From positions 1 to 64,000 of the forward strand of contig NZ_FNAN01000024.1 of assembly GCF_900101885.1 (NCBI RefSeq): DNA of 64,000 nucleotides. Reading direction: 5' to 3'. Shown one piece after another: positions 1 to 7,327 of this stretch. This DNA comes from Dyadobacter soli (GTDB taxonomy: Bacteria > Bacteroidota > Bacteroidia > Cytophagales > Spirosomataceae). The notes under the pieces were generated by a model, which was not told the DNA's origin, did not search any database, and saw nothing but the letters and a program-made list of their open reading frames with translations. Within the stretch, counting starts at the first letter, position 1, and the number at the start of each line of letters is the position of its first letter. The translations under genes and the position numbers were made by a program.

Positions 1-93
1 TAAGGGTCGTTGTAGACTACGACGTTGATAGGCTGCAGGTATACGTGTCGAAATACACTCAGCTGAGCAGTACTAATTACCCAACAGCTTGCA
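1..93 (+). rRNA. 23S ribosomal RNA, 3' end only
   Basis: The first about 93 bases match the conserved 3' end of bacterial 23S rRNA: the sequence around the block GTAGACTACGACGTTGATAG near position 12 and the GCAGTACTAATTACC block near 67 correspond to the end of domain VI and the closing helix. The gene enters from outside the window. The exact mature end is uncertain by about ten bases. The 5S gene follows about 210 bases downstream, as in a usual 16S-23S-5S operon. Confidence 0.9.
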
Positions 94-137
94 CATTTAA
101 TCTTTATCTTCATCTCTTCTACTTCCAATATGACATG

Positions 138-205
138 AAAAGGACAAAAGGGACAATGGAAAAAAGGACGAAAGGGAATGCCCTTCCTCCATACTCCTTC
201 CTCCT
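138..205 (+). repeat. Purine-rich then pyrimidine-rich degenerate repeats in the 23S-5S spacer
   Basis: Positions 138-159 and 160-181 are two imperfect copies of a roughly 22-base purine-rich unit built on AAAAGGACAAAAGGG. They are followed at 181-205 by a pyrimidine-rich tandem of CCTTCCTCC words. The purine and pyrimidine arms could pair into an imperfect hairpin in the pre-rRNA, possibly a processing stem, but the pairing is not perfect and no function is shown. Confidence 0.5.
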
Positions 206-218
206 AAAACTCAAAGAT

Positions 219-297
219 CTTGTTGGTGACTATTGGTCTGGACGGTGCGACGATTCGCTTCACCTCCTTCCCATAGCGAACAAAACCCAACGACGAA
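219..297 (+). pseudogene. Broken 5S rRNA copy (5' part)
   Basis: Twenty bases at 222-241 are identical to the 5' end of the real 5S gene at 301-320, 79 bases upstream of it. A degraded match to the next part of 5S follows: a TTCACCTCCTTCCCAT block near 259 against TTCACCTCTTCCCAT near 322. The copy has no 3' half and the true 5S begins directly after it. It looks like the remnant of a tandem 5S duplication. Confidence 0.65.
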
Positions 298-300
298 CTT

Positions 301-411
301 GTTGGTGACTATTGGTCTGGTGTTCACCTCTTCCCATCCCGAACAGAGAAGTTAAGCCCAGTTCCGCCGATGATACTTGGTTCAAACCTGGTAAAGTAGG
401 TAGTCGCCACA
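301..411 (+). rRNA. rrf: 5S ribosomal RNA
   Basis: The segment has the conserved 5S core (CCCGAACAGAGAAGTTAAGC near 338) and a closing helix: TGGTGACTA at 303-311 pairs with TAGTCGCCA at 401-409 with one G-U pair. The length of about 107-111 bases is normal. It is followed by a hairpin and T-run terminator at 426-452. Broken 5S pieces lie on both sides, so this is the only copy here that can form the whole fold. Confidence 0.85.
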
Positions 412-422
412 ATTATTAATCC

Positions 423-452
423 AAAAAGCATCCTCAAAAGGGATGCTTTTTT
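423..452 (+). terminator. Terminator after the 5S rRNA
   Basis: AAAAGCATCC pairs with GGATGCTTTT across a six-base loop, followed by T residues. It ends the rRNA operon. Confidence 0.8.
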
Positions 453-483
453 GCGTTTTATGACAGTTTGGCTTGGACCGTGT

Positions 484-594
484 CGCCGATGATATCGCGC
501 CGCGTAGGCTTGGACTGGGTGTCCCCGTTCAAACCTGGTAAAGTAGGCCGGGCCGCGTAGGCGGGGCGCGCAGCCTAGTCGCCACAATTATTAA
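484..594 (+). pseudogene. Broken 5S rRNA copy (3' part) with two GC-rich insertions
   Basis: CGCCGATGATA at 484-494, GTTCAAACCTGGTAAAGTAGG at 527-547 and TAGTCGCCACAATTATTAA at 576-594 repeat the 3' half of the real 5S (366-412) in order. They are separated by insertions of about 32 and 28 bases that both contain the word CCGCGTAGGC. The 5' half is missing. The copy is followed by its own copy of the terminator. Confidence 0.65.
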
Positions 595-599
595 AACAA

Positions 600-628
600 A
601 AGTATCCTCAGAAGGGATGCTTTTTTTG
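600..628 (+). terminator. Second copy of the rRNA terminator
   Basis: AAGTATCC pairs with GGATGCTT through one G-U pair and runs into seven T residues. It duplicates the hairpin at 423-452 and belongs to the downstream 5S remnant. Confidence 0.7.
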
Positions 629-709
629 CGTTTACCGGCATGAAGTTATTCATAATACTCATTTACCAACTTTTATTCTTACACAAGAATCACCCCCATT
701 TCACATATG

Positions 710-1717
710 CTACCTGCGCGTGGATTCCCTTACGACAAGCTCGGTAGGCAACGAAATTTCCTGGCGGGGATAGGTTTGCTTTTGAATATGCCGGATGAGT
801 ACTTCGCAGCTTTTTCGCCCGATTTCATATGCTGGCTCTGCGATTGTAGAGAGCGACGGGGAGATGATTTTTGACGTAGGATCATTGGTAAAGCCTATCA
901 CACCCACTTCTTCACCAACCCGTATGTTGTGCTCCCGCAGCCACAAGATGACGCCGAATGCCTTGCGATCGTTGACAGAGAAGATTGCGTCCGGTTTTAA
1001 AGGGCTATCGAATAATGTAACCATGTCTTCGCGGCCATTTTCATCGCTAAAACCCGAATGGATGACCCCGTAAGATTCAAGATTGTGCTTCTTCAAGGTA
1101 TCGAGATAGCCACGGAGTCGTTGCTGCGTGAGGTTCAGACCACGGGGGCCTGCCAGATGGGCGATTTTGGAATAACCTTGTGCAATCAAATGCTCGGTAG
1201 CCATGCAGGCTCCGGTATAGTCGTCTTGCACGACAGCAGACGTTTTTATAGATTCTGGCACACGATCAAAGAATACCAATGGCATATCCACCTCTACCAG
1301 CTCTTCAAAATGACTGAAATCGGTTGTTTCATAGGTAATGCAGGCAAGCAGTCCATCGACACTGCTCAGCGATAATTCACGCACCACTTTCGTTTCCCAG
1401 TAAGCCGAATCGTTCGTCAAATACAACATTACCTGGTAATTATGTTCCAATGCATATTCCTGAATGCCGGTAATTACCGTTGAGAAGTAGTAATTAGTAA
1501 TGGCCGGGATGATTACGGCGATCTTATGCGTCCCGCTCTTAACCAACCCCGTTGCATTGAAGTTGGGCCGGTAATTCATTTTTGTGGCGGTATCCAACAC
1601 CAGCTTCCGCGTTTCGGCACTCACATCGTAAGTATCCCGCATCGCGCGCGAGACGGTTGCCACCGATATGCCAAGCGCCTTGGCGATGTCTTTAATCGTC
1701 GTTAATCTTCTTGTCAT
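710..1717 (-). CDS. LacI-family transcriptional regulator
   Basis: A 335-residue protein with an N-terminal LacI helix-turn-helix (residues about 6-26, motif TIKDIAKALGISVATVSRAM) and a periplasmic-binding-protein-like sensor domain from about residue 62 to the end. It should bind an operator as a dimer and release it, or bind it, on sensing a sugar. It is divergent from the amino-sugar operon beginning at 1869, with 151 bases between, so that operon is its likely target and an amino sugar or its phosphate its likely effector (inference from position). The sensor cannot be assigned to a ligand by eye. Confidence 0.88.
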   Translation of the reverse strand: MTRRLTTIKDIAKALGISVATVSRAMRDTYDVSAETRKLVLDTATKMNYRPNFNATGLVKSGTHKIAVIIPAITNYYFSTVITGIQEYALEHNYQVMLYLTNDSAYWETKVVRELSLSSVDGLLACITYETTDFSHFEELVEVDMPLVFFDRVPESIKTSAVVQDDYTGACMATEHLIAQGYSKIAHLAGPRGLNLTQQRLRGYLDTLKKHNLESYGVIHSGFSDENGREDMVTLFDSPLKPDAIFSVNDRKAFGVILWLREHNIRVGEEVGVIGFTNDPTSKIISPSLSTIAEPAYEIGRKSCEVLIRHIQKQTYPRQEISLPTELVVRESTRR

Positions 1718-1819
1718 TAAACTGACCGGTTCATGGCATCGAATGAAATTCTGGTTTCGATAACGTTCTCGCTACTATTTAAAGCAAATATCTGGAATGC
1801 CGCTATAAAACATTGTAAA

Positions 1820-1855
1820 ATTGTACGATTGCAAACGTTTTTTTGGATTGTACAA
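1820..1855. promoter_or_regulatory. Candidate operator of the LacI-type regulator
   Basis: Upstream of the GH109 gene, TTGTAC at 1821-1826 and GTACAA at 1850-1855 form an inverted repeat around TTGCAAACGTTT (1829-1840), which resembles the central AACGTT of LacI-family operators. A second AACGTT lies at 1762-1767. The site sits between the regulator and its presumed target operon. Confidence 0.45.
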
Positions 1856-1868
1856 CGACTCAAAGCAA

Positions 1869-3272
1869 ATGAAAAAGCGGGAATTCTTAAAAATAGCCGG
1901 TTTAGGCACGCTCGGGATGGCTGGTGCCGGCACGGCGGTTACCGGAGCACCAGGGATTGTGGTACCCGGCGATAAAAAGCAGCTTTTTAACATGAGCGGC
2001 TTCGCTGCACCTAAAATCGATGTTGTGCGTATAGGATACATCGGTATGGGTAACCGCGGCGGCGGGGCGATCAAGCGCATTGTGCATATGGGCAGCGTGC
2101 AGGTGAAAGGTGTCGCCGACATTGTGCCTGAAAAAGCGAATAACGCGAAGAAATTGCTCACGGATGCCGGACATACGCCCGACGCCTATTCGGGTTCACC
2201 GGATGCCTGGAAGAAAATGTGCGAGCGGGACGATATCGACCTGATCTACATTTGCACACCGTGGAGCCTGCATACGCCCATGGCATTGTACGCGATGGAC
2301 CATGGCAAACACGTTGCAACGGAAATTCCGGCGGCGCTCACAGTGGAAGATTGCTGGAAGCTCGTCGAAACGTCCGAGCGTACCAAGAAGCATTGCATGA
2401 TGCTGGAAAACTGCTGCTATGATTTTTTTGAATTACTCACATTGAATATGGCCCGGCAGCGCTTCTTTGGCGAAATTGTGCACGTGGAAGGCGCTTATAT
2501 TCACGATATTTTTGAATCGCTTTTCCAAAAAGACAAGCGTTACGATTTGTGGCGCCTGAAAGAAAATCAGCGGAACGGCAACCTGTACCCCATGCACGGT
2601 TTAGGCCCTATTGCCCAAATCCTGGACATTAACCGCGGCGACAAGATGGATTACCTGGTGTCCATGAGCAGCAACGATTACATGCTGCAAGCCAGAGCGA
2701 ACGAACTGGCCGCGAAAGACCCCGATTTCAAAAAGTACGCGGGGAAATCGTACCGCGGCAATATGAATACGACCACGATCAAGACCAATAAGGGAAAAAC
2801 GATCATGCTGCAACACGACGTTTCCTCTCCCCGCCCCTACTCACGTTTGCATTTGATCAGCGGAACTAAGGGCGCTGCGCAAAAATATCCGTTACCCGAG
2901 GACGGAACTTCCGGCCGCATTTCACATGGGCATGAGTGGATCAAGCCGGATGAGTTCAAAGCGCTTGAACAGCAATATCAACCGGAAATCGTGAAGCGGG
3001 TAGGAGAATTGGCGAAGAAAGTTGGCGGACACGGCGGAATGGATTTCCTGATGGACTGGCGATTGATAGATTGCCTGCGCAATGGCCTGCCACTGGATCA
3101 GGACGTATATGATGCAGCGTCATGGAGCGTGATCATACCGCTGACAGAATGGTCGGTGGCCAACAGGTCGAATTCAGTCGATGTGCCTGACTTTACCAAT
3201 GGTTCATGGAAGAAAAACAAGCCGGTGGACATTGCATTGAAAGAGGGCGGTAATACGGAAGTAAAATCATAA
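1869..3272 (+). CDS. Gfo/Idh/MocA oxidoreductase of the GH109 type (alpha-N-acetylgalactosaminidase-like)
   Basis: The protein has 467 residues from the ATG at 1869, chosen because it starts directly with a Tat-like signal (KKREFLKIAGLGTLGMAG); an ATG 48 bases earlier would add an unlikely leader. A Rossmann nucleotide-binding start (YIGMGNRGGG) near residue 55 is followed by TPWSLHTPMALYAMDHGKHV and the block YPMHGLGPIAQ, typical of GH109 enzymes. These cleave terminal N-acetylgalactosamine using tightly bound NAD. Export across the inner membrane is predicted. It is the first gene of an operon, five bases before the nagB-like gene, under likely control of the divergent LacI-type regulator. 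Substrate specificity is inferred from the family and could instead be another hexosamine. Confidence 0.82.
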   Translation: MKKREFLKIAGLGTLGMAGAGTAVTGAPGIVVPGDKKQLFNMSGFAAPKIDVVRIGYIGMGNRGGGAIKRIVHMGSVQVKGVADIVPEKANNAKKLLTDAGHTPDAYSGSPDAWKKMCERDDIDLIYICTPWSLHTPMALYAMDHGKHVATEIPAALTVEDCWKLVETSERTKKHCMMLENCCYDFFELLTLNMARQRFFGEIVHVEGAYIHDIFESLFQKDKRYDLWRLKENQRNGNLYPMHGLGPIAQILDINRGDKMDYLVSMSSNDYMLQARANELAAKDPDFKKYAGKSYRGNMNTTTIKTNKGKTIMLQHDVSSPRPYSRLHLISGTKGAAQKYPLPEDGTSGRISHGHEWIKPDEFKALEQQYQPEIVKRVGELAKKVGGHGGMDFLMDWRLIDCLRNGLPLDQDVYDAASWSVIIPLTEWSVANRSNSVDVPDFTNGSWKKNKPVDIALKEGGNTEVKS

Positions 3273-3277
3273 CGAGG

Positions 3278-4051
3278 ATGAAAGTTATTATTTCGGAGAC
3301 AAAGGAGGAGTTGGGGCAAAGTGCCGGGGCTTACGCGGCCATGCTGATCAGGGATACGATTACCTCGCAGGGATATGCGAATGTGATCCTGGCAACCGGA
3401 ACGAGCCAGTTTGAAACATTGAACCAACTAATTGAAGAAAAGGATATCGACTGGTCGAAAGTTACGATGTTCCATTTGGATGAGTATATAGGCCTTCCCG
3501 TCACCCATCCGGCGAGTTTCAGGAAATATTTGTCGGAGCGTTTTCTGTCGCGCGTACCTGCTTTGAGAGCCTCGTATCTGATCAATGGAGAAGGTAACCT
3601 GGAAGAAGAGCTGGCATATCTGGCCCGGAATATCGGTGCGCACCCGATCGATGTCGCATTGGTAGGTATTGGCGAAAATGGCCATTTGGCTTTCAATGAT
3701 CCGCCGGCTGATTTTGAAACCGACTCGCCCTATTTAGTCGTCAATCTCGACGAGCCATGCCGCCGCCAGCAGATGGGCGAGGGGTGGTTTGGATCGTTGG
3801 ACGAAGTGCCGTTGCAGGCGATCAGCATGTCGGTGCGGCAGATATTGAAATCTACGCACATTATTTGCTCGGTTCCTGATGAACGTAAGGCAGTAGCTGT
3901 GAAAGACAGCCTCGAAAACGAAGTAAGCAATGCATTTCCGGCGAGCATTTTGCAGTTGCACCCGCATTGTGCCTTTTTTCTGGACAGAGATTCGGCCAGC
4001 TTGCTGACAGCCATCGAAACGGCAGATAAGGACATTGAAATACCGAAATAA
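3278..4051 (+). CDS. nagB: Glucosamine-6-phosphate deaminase (NagB family)
   Basis: A 257-residue cytoplasmic protein of the NagB sugar-phosphate isomerase fold. Motifs are the phosphate-binding ATGTSQFETL (about residue 40), FHLDEYIGL (about 66) and VGIGENGHLAFNDP (about 128). The family converts glucosamine-6-phosphate to fructose-6-phosphate and ammonia. The catalytic block reads ENGHLAFND where E. coli has NDGHIAFNE, so two catalytic-site positions are changed; the first change (D to N) is also known from Gram-positive NagB. Five bases separate it from the GH109 gene. A related galactosamine-6-phosphate deaminase or lactonase role cannot be excluded. Confidence 0.82.
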   Translation: MKVIISETKEELGQSAGAYAAMLIRDTITSQGYANVILATGTSQFETLNQLIEEKDIDWSKVTMFHLDEYIGLPVTHPASFRKYLSERFLSRVPALRASYLINGEGNLEEELAYLARNIGAHPIDVALVGIGENGHLAFNDPPADFETDSPYLVVNLDEPCRRQQMGEGWFGSLDEVPLQAISMSVRQILKSTHIICSVPDERKAVAVKDSLENEVSNAFPASILQLHPHCAFFLDRDSASLLTAIETADKDIEIPK

Positions 4052-4117
4052 TCCCTGCCGTTTCGGGTAAAAAGCAGTGGTACAGTTACTTCTATTCCAA
4101 ACAGTTATCCTAAACCC

Positions 4118-5260
4118 ATGGAAGCACCGTCTATTGTCGCTCAAAAGGAAGTAAAGCAATCCAATGCGCCGGGCCGGCTGGCCTCGATCGACGCATTGCG
4201 GGGTTTTGATATGCTGATGATCGCCGGTGGCGGCCAGTTTATCGCCACGCTGGGCGGAAAAACAGGCATCCCGTTCATCGACGCCGTCGCAGCGCAGTTC
4301 GAGCATCCCGCCTGGAACGGCTTTACATTCTATGATTTTATATTTCCGCTGTTCCTGTTTTTGGCCGGTACATCGCTTGCATTCAGCGTCACGGGTGGGT
4401 TAGCAAAAGGCATTCCGCAATCCGTGATCAGGAATAAGGTATTCAAGCGAATGCTGATCCTGATCGCATTGGGCATCCTCGACAAGAATGCGCCGATGGA
4501 CATTTTCGATCCTGCGCATATACGTTACGGGAGCGTGCTCGGGCGTATAGGGCTCGCGACGTTCATTTCGGCTATTTTGTATATGAAATTCGGGACTAAT
4601 CAACGGTTGTACATTGCTGCGGGCATTCTCGTCGCGTACTATCTGACATTGATACTAATTCCCGTGCCCGGTTTTGGTGCCGGAGATCTCTCTTTCGAAG
4701 GTAACCTCGTGGGATGGGTCGACCGCAATTTCATGCCGGGTATTTTGAAGCAAGGCACTTACGACGAACTCGCATTACTGACGCAGTTCCCGGCCATATG
4801 CCTGACAATTTTCGGTACTGTGGCTGGTGATGTGCTGCTGCATAAAAGCGATGCCGGGCCGAAGATCGGAAAGCTTTTCCTGTTCGCATCTGCTGGCATT
4901 GCCATCGGCTTACTATGGAATTATGTATTCCCTGTTAACAAGCACCTTTGGTCGAGCTCTTTCATTTTGCTTACTTCCGGGATGGCGTTCGCATTGCTCG
5001 CGGCCTTTTACTGGATTATCGACATTAAGGGGCATCACAAATGGGCGTTTTTCTTTCGGGTGATCGGGCTAAACTCGCTGGTGATTTACCTGGCCGTGCG
5101 GTTTGTAGATTTCAATCATTCGTCGCGGTTACTTTTTGCGGGCATTTATAAACATGCGCCGGAAAATTGGCACGAGGTTTACAATGCATTGGGCGGGTTT
5201 GTGCTGGTTTGGCTGTTCCTCTACTTTTTGTATCGTCAGAAAATATTCGTTAAAGTATAG
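4118..5260 (+). CDS. NagX-like multi-span membrane protein (heparan-alpha-glucosaminide acetyltransferase-like)
   Basis: A 380-residue integral membrane protein with about ten hydrophobic spans. The start RLASIDALRGFDMLMIAG and the block FYDFIFPLFLFLAGTSLAFS near residue 70 are typical of the family related to lysosomal heparan-alpha-glucosaminide N-acetyltransferase (DUF5009, called NagX in N-acetylglucosamine gene clusters). Members may acetylate amino sugars across the membrane or help their uptake; the bacterial reaction is not established. It lies 66 bases after the deaminase gene and four bases before the next gene, so it belongs to the amino-sugar operon. Confidence 0.8.
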   Translation: MEAPSIVAQKEVKQSNAPGRLASIDALRGFDMLMIAGGGQFIATLGGKTGIPFIDAVAAQFEHPAWNGFTFYDFIFPLFLFLAGTSLAFSVTGGLAKGIPQSVIRNKVFKRMLILIALGILDKNAPMDIFDPAHIRYGSVLGRIGLATFISAILYMKFGTNQRLYIAAGILVAYYLTLILIPVPGFGAGDLSFEGNLVGWVDRNFMPGILKQGTYDELALLTQFPAICLTIFGTVAGDVLLHKSDAGPKIGKLFLFASAGIAIGLLWNYVFPVNKHLWSSSFILLTSGMAFALLAAFYWIIDIKGHHKWAFFFRVIGLNSLVIYLAVRFVDFNHSSRLLFAGIYKHAPENWHEVYNALGGFVLVWLFLYFLYRQKIFVKV

Positions 5261-5263
5261 CTT

Positions 5264-6574
5264 ATGAAAACCGTCGACACGGACCGCAATGCTGGTGAAA
5301 TATCGAGAAGAGCCTTTTTGAAAAACACCGCAGGCACCGTTGCACTGTCGGTGGCTGGCGGTGTTTCGGTAACTTCGGCGGCGCCAGTTTTTAATGCAGA
5401 CAGTATCCATTCCTTATCTATGGCATCAGAAAAAAGCCTTATCGGCGCTTATGGCCCCTGGGCGGCCTCATTGCTTCCGGCGCAGCCTCCCCTTTCTTTT
5501 CGTAATAATAAGTGGAGTAATATCGACGTCTGGCGGAAGGAGGCTTTGGAAAAAACAAAGGAACTCGTGTCGGCGCCTGCGAAACCTGCATTGCCGAAGG
5601 TTACTGTCAAGAAAAAATATACTTACGACGGACTGGAAATTGAAGAGCTTACGTGGCAATTGCCTTATGGCCGGGCTACCGAAGCGGTATTGCTCAAACC
5701 GGTAGATGCTACCAAGCCATTGCCTGGCATTCTAGGGCTTCACGACCACGCCGGTATGAAGTATTTTGGGTTAAGAAAAATTGTAAAAACCTCCGACGAG
5801 CTGCATCCGATACTGAAAGAGCATCAGGAAACAGATTACGGTGGCCGTGCATGGGCGAATGAAATCGCAAAGCTGGGCCATGTGGTGCTGGTGCACGATA
5901 CTTATGCATTCGGTAGCCGCAGGGTCTATTATGAGGATACAAAAGGGCTTAATTGGGGTGCAGTGAGTACCGAAGGTAAATCGGACGCCGACCCTGAAAA
6001 ATCGGAGAACATCCGGACGTACAATGCGTGGTCGTCGGAGCACGAGCATGTGATGTCCAAATCGCTGTTTTCGGCCGGTACCACCTGGCCGGGAGTGTTT
6101 CTGATGGAAGATCAGGTTGCGCTGGACATTCTGGCGGACAGAAAAGAAGTAGATCCCAAGCGCCTCGGCTGCGGAGGGCTTTCGGGAGGCGGTTTGCGTA
6201 CGGTTTACCTGGCCGGCCTCGATCCGCGCATTAAATGTGCCGTTTGCGTCGGTTTTATGACCACCTGGAAGGATTTGATTTTGAATAAATCATTCAACCA
6301 TACCTGGATGACCTACACGCCACTGCTGCCGAAATACCTCGATTTTCCAGAAATTTTAGGTCTCAGGGCTCCATTACCCACATTGGTTTTGAACAATAAC
6401 CAGGACGAACTTTACACGCTGCCGGAAATGAAGCAGGCAGACGCTATTCTGACCGAGGTTTTCAAAAAAGCGGGTGCGCCGGACAAGTACAAAGCCAGTT
6501 TTTACGACGGGCCTCACAAGTTCGACGCCGACATGCAGAAAGAAGCATTCGAATGGTTCAGGAAGTGGCTTTGA
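5264..6574 (+). CDS. Tat-exported alpha/beta hydrolase (acetyl-xylan-esterase / dienelactone-hydrolase-like)
   Basis: The protein has 436 residues. The N-terminus carries a twin-arginine signal (SRRAFLKNTAGTVALSVAGG) followed by a linker. The hydrolase domain shows GLHDHAG near residue 164 as oxyanion region, the nucleophile elbow CGGLSGGG near residue 305, and a late acid and histidine in YDGPHKFD. It probably removes an ester group from a sugar or similar compound in the periplasm. Three bases separate it from the NagX-like gene, placing it last in the amino-sugar operon. It overlaps the convergent ispD gene by 17 bases. The substrate is unknown. Confidence 0.75.
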   Translation: MKTVDTDRNAGEISRRAFLKNTAGTVALSVAGGVSVTSAAPVFNADSIHSLSMASEKSLIGAYGPWAASLLPAQPPLSFRNNKWSNIDVWRKEALEKTKELVSAPAKPALPKVTVKKKYTYDGLEIEELTWQLPYGRATEAVLLKPVDATKPLPGILGLHDHAGMKYFGLRKIVKTSDELHPILKEHQETDYGGRAWANEIAKLGHVVLVHDTYAFGSRRVYYEDTKGLNWGAVSTEGKSDADPEKSENIRTYNAWSSEHEHVMSKSLFSAGTTWPGVFLMEDQVALDILADRKEVDPKRLGCGGLSGGGLRTVYLAGLDPRIKCAVCVGFMTTWKDLILNKSFNHTWMTYTPLLPKYLDFPEILGLRAPLPTLVLNNNQDELYTLPEMKQADAILTEVFKKAGAPDKYKASFYDGPHKFDADMQKEAFEWFRKWL

Positions 6575-7238
6575 GGTAAATCTCTGCCCAGCGCAGGTCT
6601 TCGGGCGTCGTGATTTTAATGTTTTCGTAAGCGCCGTCGATCAGCTGGATGTGGTATCCCCATGCTTCGAGCACGCTGGCGCAATCCGTGAACGATTCGT
6701 GGTAATCGGCGGCAAATGCGGCCCGCATCCAGGACGACTTGAAAGTCTGGGGCGTTTGAATAAGCCTGAACAGCGTGCGGTCCATGGCCTTGTTGCCTTC
6801 ATTCTGGCCTATGATCCGGATGGAGTCTTTCAATGGCACACTCACGACCGCGGCGCCATGCGAAGCGGCCGTTTTGAAGCTGTCGGCAATGATTTCGCGG
6901 GAGATTACAGGCCGTACCCCGTCGTGAACAGCCACGAGGAATTCTTCTTTCTCCACAATGCAATTCAACCCGTTTTTAACAGAGTGAAAGCGTGTTTCGC
7001 CGCCTGCTACCAGTTGATGGGCGATGTTGAAACTATGTTTTTTACACAATTCTTCCCAAAAACCAAACTGTTCGGATGGTAGCACTACTATAATACGCAG
7101 GTTTCTGGAATACCCGGCAAATGCGCGAACCGTGTGCATGAGTACCGGCAAGCCATTTACAGGCAGAAACTGTTTCGGGATATCGCTTTTCATGCGGCTT
7201 CCGCTGCCGCCGGCTACGATGATAACGTATTCTTGCAT
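6558..7238 (-). CDS. ispD: 2-C-methyl-D-erythritol 4-phosphate cytidylyltransferase
   Basis: A 226-residue protein of normal family length. The N-terminal nucleotide-binding signature VAGGSGSRMKSDIPKQFLPV and the block AVHDGVRPVIS near residue 105 are diagnostic for IspD, which transfers CMP to methylerythritol phosphate in non-mevalonate isoprenoid synthesis. It is cytoplasmic. The gene lies downstream of queA on the same strand and its end overlaps the convergent hydrolase gene by 17 bases, so there is no room for a terminator between them. Confidence 0.93.
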   Translation of the reverse strand: MQEYVIIVAGGSGSRMKSDIPKQFLPVNGLPVLMHTVRAFAGYSRNLRIIVVLPSEQFGFWEELCKKHSFNIAHQLVAGGETRFHSVKNGLNCIVEKEEFLVAVHDGVRPVISREIIADSFKTAASHGAAVVSVPLKDSIRIIGQNEGNKAMDRTLFRLIQTPQTFKSSWMRAAFAADYHESFTDCASVLEAWGYHIQLIDGAYENIKITTPEDLRWAEIYLKATS

Positions 7239-7257
7239 TCGGATTCAGGACTAATAT

Positions 7258-7310
7258 AAAATGGCCATTTACGGCTCAGGACATGCGTCGCTGATCATAA
7301 ATGGCCATTG
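7258..7310. repeat. Pair of palindromic AAATGGCCATTT boxes between queA and ispD
   Basis: AAATGGCCATTT at 7259-7270 is a perfect palindrome, and AAATGGCCATT recurs at 7299-7309. Together they make a 12-base inverted repeat with a 26-base spacer. They could be a hairpin ending the queA transcript or a two-site operator for ispD; there is no strong T-run. Confidence 0.45.
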
Positions 7311-7327
7311 GATTTCAGGGTTGTATA

